Shown here in pieces: positions 1-7,836 of a DNA stretch of 35,972 nt. How positions within the stretch are numbered: the stretch's first letter is position 1; each line of letters begins with the position of its first letter. The notes beneath the pieces are model-generated. The model searched no databases and had not been told where the DNA came from. It saw only the letters and a list, made by a program, of their open reading frames with translations. The stretch is from DATLZB01 sp035574175 (GTDB lineage: Bacteria > Pseudomonadota > Alphaproteobacteria > Rhizobiales > Hyphomicrobiaceae), in assembly GCA_035574175.1 (NCBI GenBank), contig DATLZB010000157.1:1-35972 (forward strand), given 5' to 3'. The translations under genes were made by a program, and so were the position numbers.

Positions 1-1374
1 CGGCGTCATCTCGAAGCGCTGCACCTCCTCCATCTTGAGTTCGATGTAGGCGTCGATCATGTCGTCGGTGAACACGTTGCCCATCTTGAGGAAGGCGCGG
101 CCCTTGTCGAGGTTCTCCAGCGCCTCGCGCAAAGACCCGCACACGGTGGGAATCTTCTCGAGCTCCGCCGGCGGCAGGTCGTAGAGGTTCTTGTCGACCG
201 GCTCACCCGGGTGGATCTTGTTCATGATGCCGTCGAGCCCGGCCATCAACATGGCCGAGAAGCCGAGGTAGGCATTGGCGGCCGGATCGGGGAAACGCAC
301 TTCGACACGCTTCGCCTTGGGGTTGGAGACAACCGGGATGCGGCAGGAGGCCGAGCGGTTGCGGGCCGAGTAGGCGCGCAGCACCGGGGCCTCGAAACCG
401 GGCACCAGCCGCTTGTAGGAGTTGGTGGTCGGGTTGGTGAAGGCGTTGATGGCCTTGGCGTGCTTGAGGATGCCGCCAATGTAGTAGAGCGCCGTATCCG
501 ACAGGTCGGCGTACTTGTTGCCGGCGAACACCGGCGTCGAGCCCTTCCAGATCGACTGGTGCACGTGCATGCCCGAGCCGTTGTCGCCGTAGACGGGCTT
601 GGGCATGAAGGTGACGGTTTTGCCGTAGGCCTGTGCCACGTTGTGGGCCACGTACTTGTAGATCTGCATGTGGTCGGCCATGCGCACGAGCGGGCCGAAT
701 TTCACGCCGAGTTCGTGCTGGGCGGAGGCCACCTCGTGGTGGTGCTTCTCAACGGTCACCCCCATTTCAGCCATCACCGACAGCATCTCGGAGCGGATGT
801 CCTGGGCGCTGTCGATGGGCGGCACAGGGAAGTAGCCGCCCTTGGTGCGTGGCCGGTGGCCGAGGTTGCCCATCTCGTACTCCGTGCCCGTGTTGGAGGG
901 CAGCTCGGAGCCGTCGATCCTGAAGCCGGTGTTGTAAGGGTCGGTGGTAAAGCGCACGTCGTCGAAGATGAAGAACTCCGCCTCCGGCCCGAACACGGCG
1001 ACGTCGCCAACCCCCGTCTGCTTGAGGTAGGCCTGCGCCTTCTTGGCGATTGAGCGCGGATCGCGCTCGTAGGGCTCGCCCGTCACCGGATCGATGACGT
1101 CGCACATGATGGCGAGCGTCGTCTGCGCGAAGAACGGGTCCATGTAGGCCGTTTCCGGGTCGGGCATGAGGTTCATGTCCGAAACCTCGATGCCCTTCCA
1201 GCCGGCGATGGAGGAGCCGTCGAAGGCAAAACCGTCGGCGAAGGTCTCTTCGTCGATGTGCTTGGCCTCGGCCGTCACGTGCTGCATCTTGCCCCGCGTG
1301 TCCGTGAACCTCAGGTCTACGAACTTCACGTCCTTGTCTTTGATCATCTTCAGGACGTCGGCTGGCTTGGTCAT
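1..1374 (-). CDS. glnA: Type I glutamine synthetase, 3' end outside the window
   Basis: Glutamine synthetase condenses glutamate and ammonia to glutamine with ATP, in the cytoplasm as a dodecamer. The 458 visible codons begin MTKPADVLKM and show the GSI hallmarks in order: the DGSSIAGW segment near residue 52, FGPEAEFF near 128, HHHEVA near 210, the MHVHQS metal/glutamate segment near 270, the NPTTNSYKRLVPG ATP segment near 320 and RNRSASCRIP near 345. About ten C-terminal residues of the usual 469 lie beyond the left edge. The adenylylation tyrosine region would sit near residue 397, where KNLYDLPP is seen, as in adenylylatable GSI-beta enzymes. The ATG at 1372-1374 follows a GGGGGAG ribosome binding site. 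It lies 110 bp downstream of glnB on the same strand, the usual glnBA order, so control by PII, GlnE and NtrC is expected from the family. Confidence 0.97.
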   Translation of the reverse strand, partial: MTKPADVLKMIKDKDVKFVDLRFTDTRGKMQHVTAEAKHIDEETFADGFAFDGSSIAGWKGIEVSDMNLMPDPETAYMDPFFAQTTLAIMCDVIDPVTGEPYERDPRSIAKKAQAYLKQTGVGDVAVFGPEAEFFIFDDVRFTTDPYNTGFRIDGSELPSNTGTEYEMGNLGHRPRTKGGYFPVPPIDSAQDIRSEMLSVMAEMGVTVEKHHHEVASAQHELGVKFGPLVRMADHMQIYKYVAHNVAQAYGKTVTFMPKPVYGDNGSGMHVHQSIWKGSTPVFAGNKYADLSDTALYYIGGILKHAKAINAFTNPTTNSYKRLVPGFEAPVLRAYSARNRSASCRIPVVSNPKAKRVEVRFPDPAANAYLGFSAMLMAGLDGIMNKIHPGEPVDKNLYDLPPAELEKIPTVCGSLREALENLDKGRAFLKMGNVFTDDMIDAYIELKMEEVQRFEMTP

Positions 1375-1484
1375 CGTTGGCTACTCCCCCTTGTGAGGTG
1401 CTGTGCTTGCGGTTTCGTTCGGAAGTACATGCCGCGCCCGGGCGTGTCGCCTTGCGAGCGAGGCGATCGGATGGCTCGGATGGG

Positions 1485-1823
1485 TCAAATGGCGTCGTTC
1501 CCGGTCTCGCCGGTGCGGATGCGGATGGCTTCGTTGATGGTCGAGATGAAGATCTTGCCATCGCCGATCCGGCCCGTTTTGGCCGCCTTCTGGATCGCCT
1601 CGACGGCCTTGTCCAGCATTTCGTCGGCGAGCACCACCTCGATCTTCACCTTGGGGAGGAAGTCCACCACATACTCGGCTCCCCGGTAGAGTTCCGTGTG
1701 TCCCTTCTGCCGGCCGAAGCCTTTGGCCTCGATCACGGTGATGCCCTGCAGTCCAACCTCCTGCAGCGCCTCCTTCACCTCATCGAGCTTGAACGGCTTG
1801 ATGATGGCCTCGATCTTTTTCAT
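1485..1823 (-). CDS. glnB: Nitrogen regulatory protein PII
   Basis: PII is a small trimeric signal protein that senses 2-oxoglutarate, ATP/ADP and, through uridylylation, glutamine. It steers GlnE, NtrB and other partners. The 112-residue product has normal family length. The T-loop carries GRQKGHTELYRGAEY with Tyr51, the uridylylation site, followed by the B-loop KTGRIGDGKIF and the C-terminal RIRTGE. An in-frame extension upstream (MRDWRWRVKAR) is possible, but the conserved PII start MKKIEAIIKP is at 1821-1823, so I chose that. It is transcribed toward glnA. A sigma-54 type promoter lies about 60-80 bp upstream (1886-1901). I call it glnB rather than glnK because it is next to glnA, not amtB. 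Confidence 0.97.
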   Translation of the reverse strand: MKKIEAIIKPFKLDEVKEALQEVGLQGITVIEAKGFGRQKGHTELYRGAEYVVDFLPKVKIEVVLADEMLDKAVEAIQKAAKTGRIGDGKIFISTINEAIRIRTGETGNDAI

Positions 1824-1885
1824 GCGCGCCTTGACCCTCCAACGCCAATCGCGCACCTTTTTGGGGTGCGCACCTCGCCTCTATT

Positions 1886-1901
1886 AGCACGCTGCGTGCC
1901 A
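1886..1901 (-). promoter_or_regulatory. Sigma-54 (RpoN) promoter for glnB(A)
   Basis: Read on the minus strand this is TGGCACGCAGCGTGCT. The consensus is TGGCACG-N4-TTGCW, and only the first T of TTGC differs. The invariant GG (plus 1899-1900) and GC (plus 1887-1888) have exactly the required spacing. Transcription would start near 1875, leaving a leader of about 50 nt before the glnB ATG. NtrC-dependent sigma-54 promoters ahead of glnB are well known in rhizobia. I did not find a convincing NtrC dyad upstream. Confidence 0.78.
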
Positions 1902-2113
1902 AGCCCCCTGCCGAAAACAAAGGCACAATATGTCAAAGACTTAGACAGCGCGCTCCGACGAGGCCTCGACCGCGTGAGGGTTTGGATATCACGGCCACGC
2001 CTAAGAATCGGGCAGGCAGCTCGTTCCTTAGGCAGGCCGGCGACGGACGGCTTTGTTATCGCCGCGATGCGACGATGGCGCGAAAGGCGTCAAAACGCTT
2101 GTGGGGACGAACT

Positions 2114-3622
2114 GTGACCGGTTTGGAGCTGCTAACCGTCGAGGAGATGCGGCGCGCCGACGCGGCAGCGATCGCCGCGGGTGTTTCCGGCCTCAGTCTG
2201 ATGGAGAATGCCGGGCGGGCGGTGGCGGATGCCGCGCAGCGGATGGTGCCGGCGGGGGCCCGCATTTTGGTGCTGTGCGGTCCGGGCAATAACGGCGGCG
2301 ACGGCTTCGTGGCGGCCCGGCATCTGCAGGAGCAAGGCTTTGAGGTTGAGGTTGTCCTCATCGGCGCGCTCGATGCCCTGACGGGCGATGCCGCCGCGAT
2401 GGCGCACCGCTGGAAAGGTCCCCTCGCAGCCCCACACCCAGGTTCCGTTGCCGGCAGGCACCTTATCATCGATGCTCTGTTCGGCGCCGGCCTGTCGCGC
2501 GGCATCGAGGGCCCGGCGAAAGTCCTCGTCGAAGCCGCCAACGGCTCACGTGCTCCCATTCTCGCCGTCGACGTGCCGAGCGGCCTCGACGGGACCAGCG
2601 GCGAGGTGCGCGGAGACGCAGCCATCCGGGCGACGCGAACGGTCACCTTCTTTCGCCGCAAAGTCGGACACGTGCTGCTTCCCGGCCGCATGCTGTGCGG
2701 CGAGGTTACCGTCGCCGATATCGGCATACCTGAGGCCGTCCTCGAGCACATCAAGCCGCGCGCCTTTGCCAATGCACCGCCGTTCTGGCGCCCACTGTTT
2801 CCCTTCCCGCGCACCGACGCCCACAAGTACGACCGCGGACACGCTGTCGTGGTCTCGGGCGGTCCCGATACCACCGGCGCCGCGCGGCTCGGCGCGCGCG
2901 GGGCGCTGCGGATCGGTGCCGGCCTCGTCACCGTCGCCAGCCCGCGCGAGGCGGTGGGCATCAACGCCGCCCACCTCACCGCCATCATGGTGCGCGGCTT
3001 CGACGCCGCCGCCGATCTCGCTGCAATGCTCGCCGACCGCCGCTTCAATGCCGTGCTGATCGGCCCCGGCGCCGGCACGGGTCCGCGCACCGCCGGGCTG
3101 GTCGAGACCGTGCTTGCCTCGGGCGCATCCGCCATCCTTGATGCCGATGCGCTCACTGCCTTCGCCGGCAACCGCCAGTTTTTGTTCGACGCCATCCGCG
3201 CCGATCCCGCCCGGCCCGTGGTGATGACGCCGCACGAGGGTGAGTTCCGCCGTTTGTTCGGTGGGATCGCGGGCTCCAAGCTGGCGCGCGCTCGCGAGGC
3301 GGCGGCGAAGAGCGGCGCAACGCTCCTGCTTAAGGGTCCGGACACGATCATCGCCGCCCCCGACGGACGCGCCGCCATTAACGAGAACGCGCCGCCCTGG
3401 CTCGCCACTGCTGGGGCGGGCGACGTGCTCGCCGGCTTCATTACCGGCCTGCTCGCCCAACGCATGCCCGCCTTTGAGGCCGCCGGCGCCGCCGCCTGGG
3501 TGCACGGAGAGTGCGCAAATCTGTTCGGGCCGGGCCTCATCGCCGAGGACCTGCCCGAAGTCGTCCCGCGCGTGCTCGCCCAACTGCGCGCCTGCAGCGA
3601 CCCCCGCCAATCTCCTCACTGA
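2114..3622 (+). CDS. nnr: Bifunctional ADP-dependent NAD(P)H-hydrate dehydratase / NAD(P)H-hydrate epimerase
   Basis: This enzyme repairs hydrated NAD(P)H: the N-terminal YjeF domain epimerises NAD(P)HX and the C-terminal ribokinase-like domain dehydrates the S form using ADP. Epimerase motifs seen are NAGRAV, GPGNNGGDGFVAARHL, DALFGAGLSR and AVDVPSGLDG. Dehydratase motifs are HKYDRGHAVVVSGG, GALRIGAGLVTV, ILDADALTAF, TPHEGEF and the catalytic-loop TAGAGDVLAG. Both halves are complete (502 residues). The start is uncertain: the reading frame is open back to an ATG at 1982, with another ATG at 2075, but homology begins at LELLTVEEMRRAD. The GTG at 2114 sits 6 nt after GGGGA, so I prefer it. 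It is divergent from glnB, a common alphaproteobacterial neighbourhood. Its last 7 bp overlap the convergent gene. Confidence 0.93.
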   Translation: MTGLELLTVEEMRRADAAAIAAGVSGLSLMENAGRAVADAAQRMVPAGARILVLCGPGNNGGDGFVAARHLQEQGFEVEVVLIGALDALTGDAAAMAHRWKGPLAAPHPGSVAGRHLIIDALFGAGLSRGIEGPAKVLVEAANGSRAPILAVDVPSGLDGTSGEVRGDAAIRATRTVTFFRRKVGHVLLPGRMLCGEVTVADIGIPEAVLEHIKPRAFANAPPFWRPLFPFPRTDAHKYDRGHAVVVSGGPDTTGAARLGARGALRIGAGLVTVASPREAVGINAAHLTAIMVRGFDAAADLAAMLADRRFNAVLIGPGAGTGPRTAGLVETVLASGASAILDADALTAFAGNRQFLFDAIRADPARPVVMTPHEGEFRRLFGGIAGSKLARAREAAAKSGATLLLKGPDTIIAAPDGRAAINENAPPWLATAGAGDVLAGFITGLLAQRMPAFEAAGAAAWVHGECANLFGPGLIAEDLPEVVPRVLAQLRACSDPRQSPH

Positions 3623-4044
3623 GGGGGCTGATCAAGCGGCGAGGCGCCGAGAAACAGCAGCGACCCGAGATCGGCGACCAGGATCGACAGCGTCGACAGC
3701 ACAAGAAGCGCCTGCTCCCTGACGTCGTGCGCGCCGTGGATGTGGGCCTTGAGCAGCTCCACCGCACGGCCGAGGTCGCCGACTGCCGACGCCCACAACG
3801 CGGTGTCGAGCCCGAGCCCGAGTGCGCCGGCGAGGATGAGCACTGCGCCGAGCTTGCGCCGGCCGCTCACGGGGGCGAACCCCGTCTGGCCGAGCGTGAG
3901 CCGGGCGTGGAGCTGCTCCATCGCCGTCCAGACGAGCGCGAGCAGGCAGACGTAGGTGAGGAGCCAGAACGACGGCCAGAACAGCAGCTCGAGCAGCTCG
4001 AGGGCGGTATCCATCGTGAGATAGGTGGCGATGTGCTGAAACAT
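3616..4044 (-). CDS. Small integral membrane protein of unknown function
   Basis: The 142-residue product begins MFQHIATYLT at the ATG of 4042-4044, with AGGA 8 nt upstream. It has three or four hydrophobic segments: residues about 18-40 (LLFWPSFWLLTYVCLLALVW), 66-88 (LGAVLILAGALGLGLDTALW) and 112-132 (LLVLSTLSILVADLGSLLFL). I do not recognise a family. A longer frame extends upstream to 4419, but the extra part is Arg/Pro/Ser-rich low-complexity sequence typical of a GC-rich shadow, so I reject it. The next gene upstream on the same strand (4179-4505) also looks envelope-directed and is 134 bp away. Confidence 0.72.
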   Translation of the reverse strand: MFQHIATYLTMDTALELLELLFWPSFWLLTYVCLLALVWTAMEQLHARLTLGQTGFAPVSGRRKLGAVLILAGALGLGLDTALWASAVGDLGRAVELLKAHIHGAHDVREQALLVLSTLSILVADLGSLLFLGASPLDQPPQ

Positions 4045-4178
4045 GTGTTGGTCCTTTGACTGTGGTGAGCTTTGCCGCGGCGAGGCCGGCAGCGAACGCG
4101 GGCGAAAGGACAGAACCGGCCGACGGCAACGGGCGCCCCCTCGCCGTGCAAGGCAGGCATGCAGACTGGTGCTGGGCG

Positions 4179-4505
4179 TCAGGCGACGGGCGGCGCCCTG
4201 GCAAAGCCGGAGCGCGCAGGCCGCACGCCAGGCCGCGGTCGCCTCGATCCCGCAGCGCGCTCCGCATCGGTGGGCACGTGACCCAAGAGGTGGCCGGCCG
4301 CCAGGGCATACGCGCGGTCGAGGGTTACGTCGGCCGCTCCCATCGCGTGGTCGAAGGTCGGATCGGCGACCTCGGCCGGAAGCTGAACCATCGCCGTGAG
4401 GTGGCCCCCGCCGTGCCACTGGCCTGCGTTCGCGGCGAGCACGAGGCCCGCCACGAGCGCGATCAGCCCCGCCAATGCAACCCGCAGCCTGCGGCCGGAG
4501 AACAT
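4179..4505 (-). CDS. Hypothetical small exported or membrane-anchored protein
   Basis: This frame encodes 108 residues with a classical N-terminal signal or anchor (MFSGRRLRVALAGLIALVAG) and a possible cleavage after LAANA. A GAGG element lies about 6 nt before the ATG, and codon third positions are strongly G/C like its neighbours. The middle contains AEVADPTFDHAMGAADV. The last 25 residues are Arg/Pro-rich, unlike the rest, which could mean the true C-terminus was lost by a frameshift. No family is recognised. It lies upstream of, and in the same direction as, the membrane protein gene at 3616-4044. Confidence 0.5.
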   Translation of the reverse strand: MFSGRRLRVALAGLIALVAGLVLAANAGQWHGGGHLTAMVQLPAEVADPTFDHAMGAADVTLDRAYALAAGHLLGHVPTDAERAAGSRRPRPGVRPARSGFARAPPVA

Positions 4506-4673
4506 CGTTCAGCCTCGGAAAGGTCTTTCTCTTGCGGCAAAGCGTTATAGACGTGCAGCCATCATCCCATCAATCCGATCGAATCAACAGCCGGCTGTGG
4601 TACAAGGCTTGGGTATGCGATTCACCTTCCGCGCACGGGCCACCCCGTGCCGGAAGGCATGTGCGGAGGTCCT

Positions 4674-6386
4674 GTGCGTCTTCGCTTCTGGGCAGTGCTT
4701 TCGATAGCCCTCGCCGTCGCCGGTCCGGCTCACGCCGCCGGCGAGGAGGGCATGCGGCTCGCCCAGGAGGCGGCGCGTGCGCAGATGCGAGGCAGCCTCG
4801 AACAGGCACTCGCCCTCTACGGGCAGGCGCTTGCCGACGTGACGCTCGCCAATGACCGTCGCGCCAGTATTTTGAGCGACCGCGGCGTCGTCTACGCGCG
4901 CTTGAAACAGCCCAAGCTCGCCCTCGATGACTACAACCGGGCGGTGCAGCTCTATCCGGAGAACCCGGCCGTCTACAACAATCGCGGCACCACGCTTCTT
5001 TCCCTTGGGCTGGTCAGGGAGGCGATCAAGGACTTCGATCGCGCCATAATGCTGGCCCCCGGTTACGCCGCCGCCTACAACAATCGAGCCGGAGCCCACC
5101 TGCTGCTCAAGCAGGGGGAGGAAGCGCTGCGCGACTACACCAAGGCCATCGCGCTTGCGCCGCAGACGGCGGCCCCGTTAAGCGGCCGCGGCCGCGCGCT
5201 GCTTGCCCTCGACCGACCTGAGTCCGCCATCCGCGACTTCACCCGCGCCCTCGCCAACGACGCCCGTTTCAGCCCGGGCTACCGCTTTCGCGCCGAAGCC
5301 AAGCTCGAGCTCGAGCGCTTCAGCGAGGCCATCGAGGACTTGAGCCGCGCGATCGCCTTCGAACCGGGCAATCCCGAGTACTACATGCTGCGCGGCCACG
5401 CCTACCTGGCGGCGAGGAATGTCGCCGCCGCCATCAAAGACTTCAGCAAGGTCATCGAGCTCGAGCCTCAGTCGCCGCGCGCTTACGAAAGCCGAGCCTT
5501 CGCGTATGCCAAGATCGACGCCTTCGATGAGGCCGAGACCGACTTGGCGCGCGCGCTCGAGCTCGATCCCCGCGCTGCCGCGGCCTATGCCTACCGTGCC
5601 TGGGTCTACGCCAAGACCGAGCAGCCGCAGCTCGCCCAGCGTGAGCTGGACAAGGCGATGAAGCTCGAGCCCGAGCGCGCCGAGGTGCTGTCGGTGAAAG
5701 GAGCGCTGGAGGAGGCGCAGGGAAGGGTTGACGAGGCGATCGAGACTTACCGTCGCGCACTCGCCGCCAAGTGGAGCTTCCGCGAGCCGGCCGAGGCGCT
5801 GGAGCGACTGGGCCTCGGCGCCGAGCTCGCCGAGACCGTCGAGATGCGCGGCCTCGGCATCGACTCCTGGCGCGTCGTGCGCCAGGGGCGGCGGCTCCAG
5901 GCCCGCAGCGACGAGTACCCCAAGATCAGGGTACCGCTGGAGATGGCTGGCAAGGGCCAGCCGCGGCTGCTCGAATGGGAGGTCAAGAAACCGCCTTTCA
6001 AAGACATTGCGCTTCTTCGATTCTCGGCCGGACGGGTGGCGACGCCGGAAGGTGCGGCCGAAGAGGTGGAGCACATCGCCGTTCTGGACCTCGCCGCGGG
6101 CACGGTGGCGGGCATCGTCCCGCACCGGCAGGGCAGCAAGTATGCGACCTGGACCTGGGACGATAGCGGCAAGGTGACGGTGGCCGCCGTCGACGGCGTG
6201 ACGGACGAGCTCGTGCTGCGCACCAGGCGCGAAGTCGTGGCGACGGCCCCGCGCCGGCCCGAGTCGATCTGGGGCTTCCCGCCCTGGGCGCCGTGGAACC
6301 AGGAGCCGTACGCCCCGCGCTCCGATTCCCGCCCTCGCGCCCGCAGTCAGCCGAAGTCTATCTTCGAGCTGATCTTCGGGAAGTGA
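4674..6386 (+). CDS. Secreted or periplasmic tetratricopeptide-repeat protein
   Basis: Ten or more consecutive TPR units run from about residue 25 to 385. They show the usual W/L-G-Y-A-F-A-P spacing, for example AVYNNRGTTLLSLGLVREAI and AYNNRAGAHLLLKQGEEAL. TPR arrays are protein-binding scaffolds. After the array comes a non-TPR region of about 185 residues ending in a Pro/Trp/Arg-rich tail (FPPWAPWNQEPYAPR). Three starts are possible: GTG 4647, ATG 4659, GTG 4674. The last follows GGAGG by 4 nt and gives a clean signal peptide (MRLRFWAVLSIALAVAGPAH), so I chose it. The product is then 570 residues, probably exported to the periplasm. No neighbour indicates its partner. Confidence 0.88.
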   Translation: MRLRFWAVLSIALAVAGPAHAAGEEGMRLAQEAARAQMRGSLEQALALYGQALADVTLANDRRASILSDRGVVYARLKQPKLALDDYNRAVQLYPENPAVYNNRGTTLLSLGLVREAIKDFDRAIMLAPGYAAAYNNRAGAHLLLKQGEEALRDYTKAIALAPQTAAPLSGRGRALLALDRPESAIRDFTRALANDARFSPGYRFRAEAKLELERFSEAIEDLSRAIAFEPGNPEYYMLRGHAYLAARNVAAAIKDFSKVIELEPQSPRAYESRAFAYAKIDAFDEAETDLARALELDPRAAAAYAYRAWVYAKTEQPQLAQRELDKAMKLEPERAEVLSVKGALEEAQGRVDEAIETYRRALAAKWSFREPAEALERLGLGAELAETVEMRGLGIDSWRVVRQGRRLQARSDEYPKIRVPLEMAGKGQPRLLEWEVKKPPFKDIALLRFSAGRVATPEGAAEEVEHIAVLDLAAGTVAGIVPHRQGSKYATWTWDDSGKVTVAAVDGVTDELVLRTRREVVATAPRRPESIWGFPPWAPWNQEPYAPRSDSRPRARSQPKSIFELIFGK

Positions 6387-6390
6387 TGCC

Positions 6391-6705
6391 TCAGCCGCCG
6401 TCGGCGCGCGCGAGCGTTACAGACGGCAAGGGGCCGGCAGCGGTGCCGATGACAGCAGTCTCATCGCACCGATAGCCGATATCGACGACGCCAAGGCCAA
6501 CGACACTGGCGCAAGTGAGCGCCCGCACCGCGCTTGCCTCGATGGCCCCGCCGGGGTGCGATCGGGGCACGAGTCTGAGGTCGCTGCTCGCGCTCACCGC
6601 CATCCAGTAGGCTCCGGCCGGACTGGAGGGAGCAGCGCCCGGCAACGCCAAGCCTGCGGCGCCGACAAGCGTCAGCGTAAGTCCCAGGGCCCGGATCAGC
6701 CGCAT
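6391..6705 (-). CDS. Hypothetical secreted protein with a Cys pair
   Basis: The 104-residue product starts at the ATG of 6703-6705, with a strong GGAGGG site 7 nt upstream. The N-terminus is a signal peptide (MRLIRALGLTLTLVGAAGLA) with likely cleavage after a Gly-Ala stretch. The mature part has two cysteines (ALTCASVVGL and GYRCDETAV), fit for a disulphide in the periplasm. No family is recognised. It converges on the TPR gene with only 4 bp between stop codons. A longer in-frame ATG at 6735 lacks a comparable ribosome binding site. Confidence 0.6.
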   Translation of the reverse strand: MRLIRALGLTLTLVGAAGLALPGAAPSSPAGAYWMAVSASSDLRLVPRSHPGGAIEASAVRALTCASVVGLGVVDIGYRCDETAVIGTAAGPLPSVTLARADGG

Positions 6706-6826
6706 ACGAATACCCTCCAAGGTTACCGAGGACATCCGAGCTAGCTGATTCGCACCGGCAATGGATCAGCCAGTTGATGCGGCTGAGATGGCCGAAAGGA
6801 AAAGGCCGGCTTTTGCCCCACCTCGT

Positions 6827-7120
6827 CTACTTCACCTTCTGCAGGATTGCCTGCATGTCGCTCGGCGAGAACGCCCGCAGCGTCTGCGTCTTGACGTTGC
6901 CGAGCTTGGCCACGCTGAGCGCAAAGGCGGTCATCGCCTCGTCGTTGGGCGCTTCGAACACCGCCACCACGTCGTACTGGCCGAGCGTCCAAAAGGTCTG
7001 CTTCATCTCGAGCCCCGCCTTCTTGGCCATCTCCTTCACCGCGTCGGCGCGCTTGATGGTGTCCTGGATGGTGCGGATGCCCTGCTCTGTGTAGCTGGCA
7101 AGCATGATGTAGTGAGCCAT
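6827..7120 (-). CDS. GYD domain-containing protein
   Basis: The 97-residue product matches the GYD family (alpha/beta ferredoxin-like fold, PF08734). It has the typical start MAHYIMLASYTEQGIRTIQ, the WTLGQYDVV segment that corresponds to the Gly-Tyr-Asp motif (here GQYD, residues 47-50), then FEAPNDEAMTAF and the C-terminal LRAFS. The biochemical role of GYD proteins is not established; they resemble dimeric alpha-beta barrel proteins. The ATG at 7118-7120 follows AAGGAGG by 5 nt. The gene appears to be transcribed alone. Confidence 0.9.
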   Translation of the reverse strand: MAHYIMLASYTEQGIRTIQDTIKRADAVKEMAKKAGLEMKQTFWTLGQYDVVAVFEAPNDEAMTAFALSVAKLGNVKTQTLRAFSPSDMQAILQKVK

Positions 7121-7212
7121 GTGAGCCTCCTTGGCGCGGCGTGCCCCTCATCCGAGCCTGCAAGCCTACGCCCGATCCCGGCCGCTGGCGAGACCCGGCA
7201 CAGCAGAATGGT

Positions 7213-7686
7213 TCAGCGCCGGCGCAACGTGATGCGAATGTTGCGCAGCGCCGTACCCTGCGTCGAGACCGACACCGACTGGCGCGAGCCGGAAGTCGAC
7301 ACCGACATGGCGCCGGCGACGGAACCGGAAAGGCGCAGCACGATGCTGTCGCCGCTGGCCCTGCCGAAGGCAGTGCCTTCCGCCCCGAAACTGTGCTCGC
7401 TCCACTCTCCCGTCACCCGTCCGCCGCGGTCCGTGAGCCGACCGGTCAGATGAAAGGCGCCGGAGGTGCTGGCGCAGCGCAGGTTGAGATCGAGCCGGCT
7501 GTTGCCGGCGCTGGTATAGCGGGCGTTGCAGCGCAACCGCTCGCTCTGGCCGCCCTCGAACAGGACGGTCCCGTCCCCCGACCAGCTTCCAACAAGCGGG
7601 GCGAACGGGCTCGCGGCGCTGGCCGGGTCGGCGACGGGTATCAGCGCGGCGAGAGCGAACGCGGCGAGCTGGCGGATAAAGGGCAT
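7213..7686 (-). CDS. Conserved hypothetical exported protein, probable beta-barrel
   Basis: The product is 157 residues. It opens with a signal peptide (MPFIRQLAAFALAALIPVAD, cleavage probably near ASAAS). The mature part starts FAPLVGSWSGDGTVLFEGG and alternates polar and hydrophobic residues through to SVSTQGTALRNIRITLRRR. A GSWxGxG start followed by alternating strands recalls small lipocalin or nitrobindin-like barrels, but that is inference. Two cysteines (RLRCNARY and LNLRCAST) could pair. The chosen ATG (7684-7686) has AGGA a short distance upstream and places the signal peptide at the N-terminus; a frame extension to 7779 does not. Similar exported proteins are, to my knowledge, common and unnamed in rhizobia. 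Confidence 0.72.
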   Translation of the reverse strand: MPFIRQLAAFALAALIPVADPASAASPFAPLVGSWSGDGTVLFEGGQSERLRCNARYTSAGNSRLDLNLRCASTSGAFHLTGRLTDRGGRVTGEWSEHSFGAEGTAFGRASGDSIVLRLSGSVAGAMSVSTSGSRQSVSVSTQGTALRNIRITLRRR

Positions 7687-7836
7687 GAATGATCCTGATC
7701 GTTGCGGAAGGAACGATGCACGCAATCTACATAGGTGGCCCCCGGGAGAACGGAAGGTAGCCAACGAATCATTGATCACGCAATTCGGTCGGGCGCTCGC
7801 AACCGGGGATTGCGCGCCTGTGCGCCGCTCAACGCA

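Noticed and set aside
3616..4419. 267-residue version of the membrane protein gene
   Set aside because: The added N-terminus is low-complexity Arg/Ser/Pro sequence overlapping another plausible gene; the ATG at 4044 has its own ribosome binding site.
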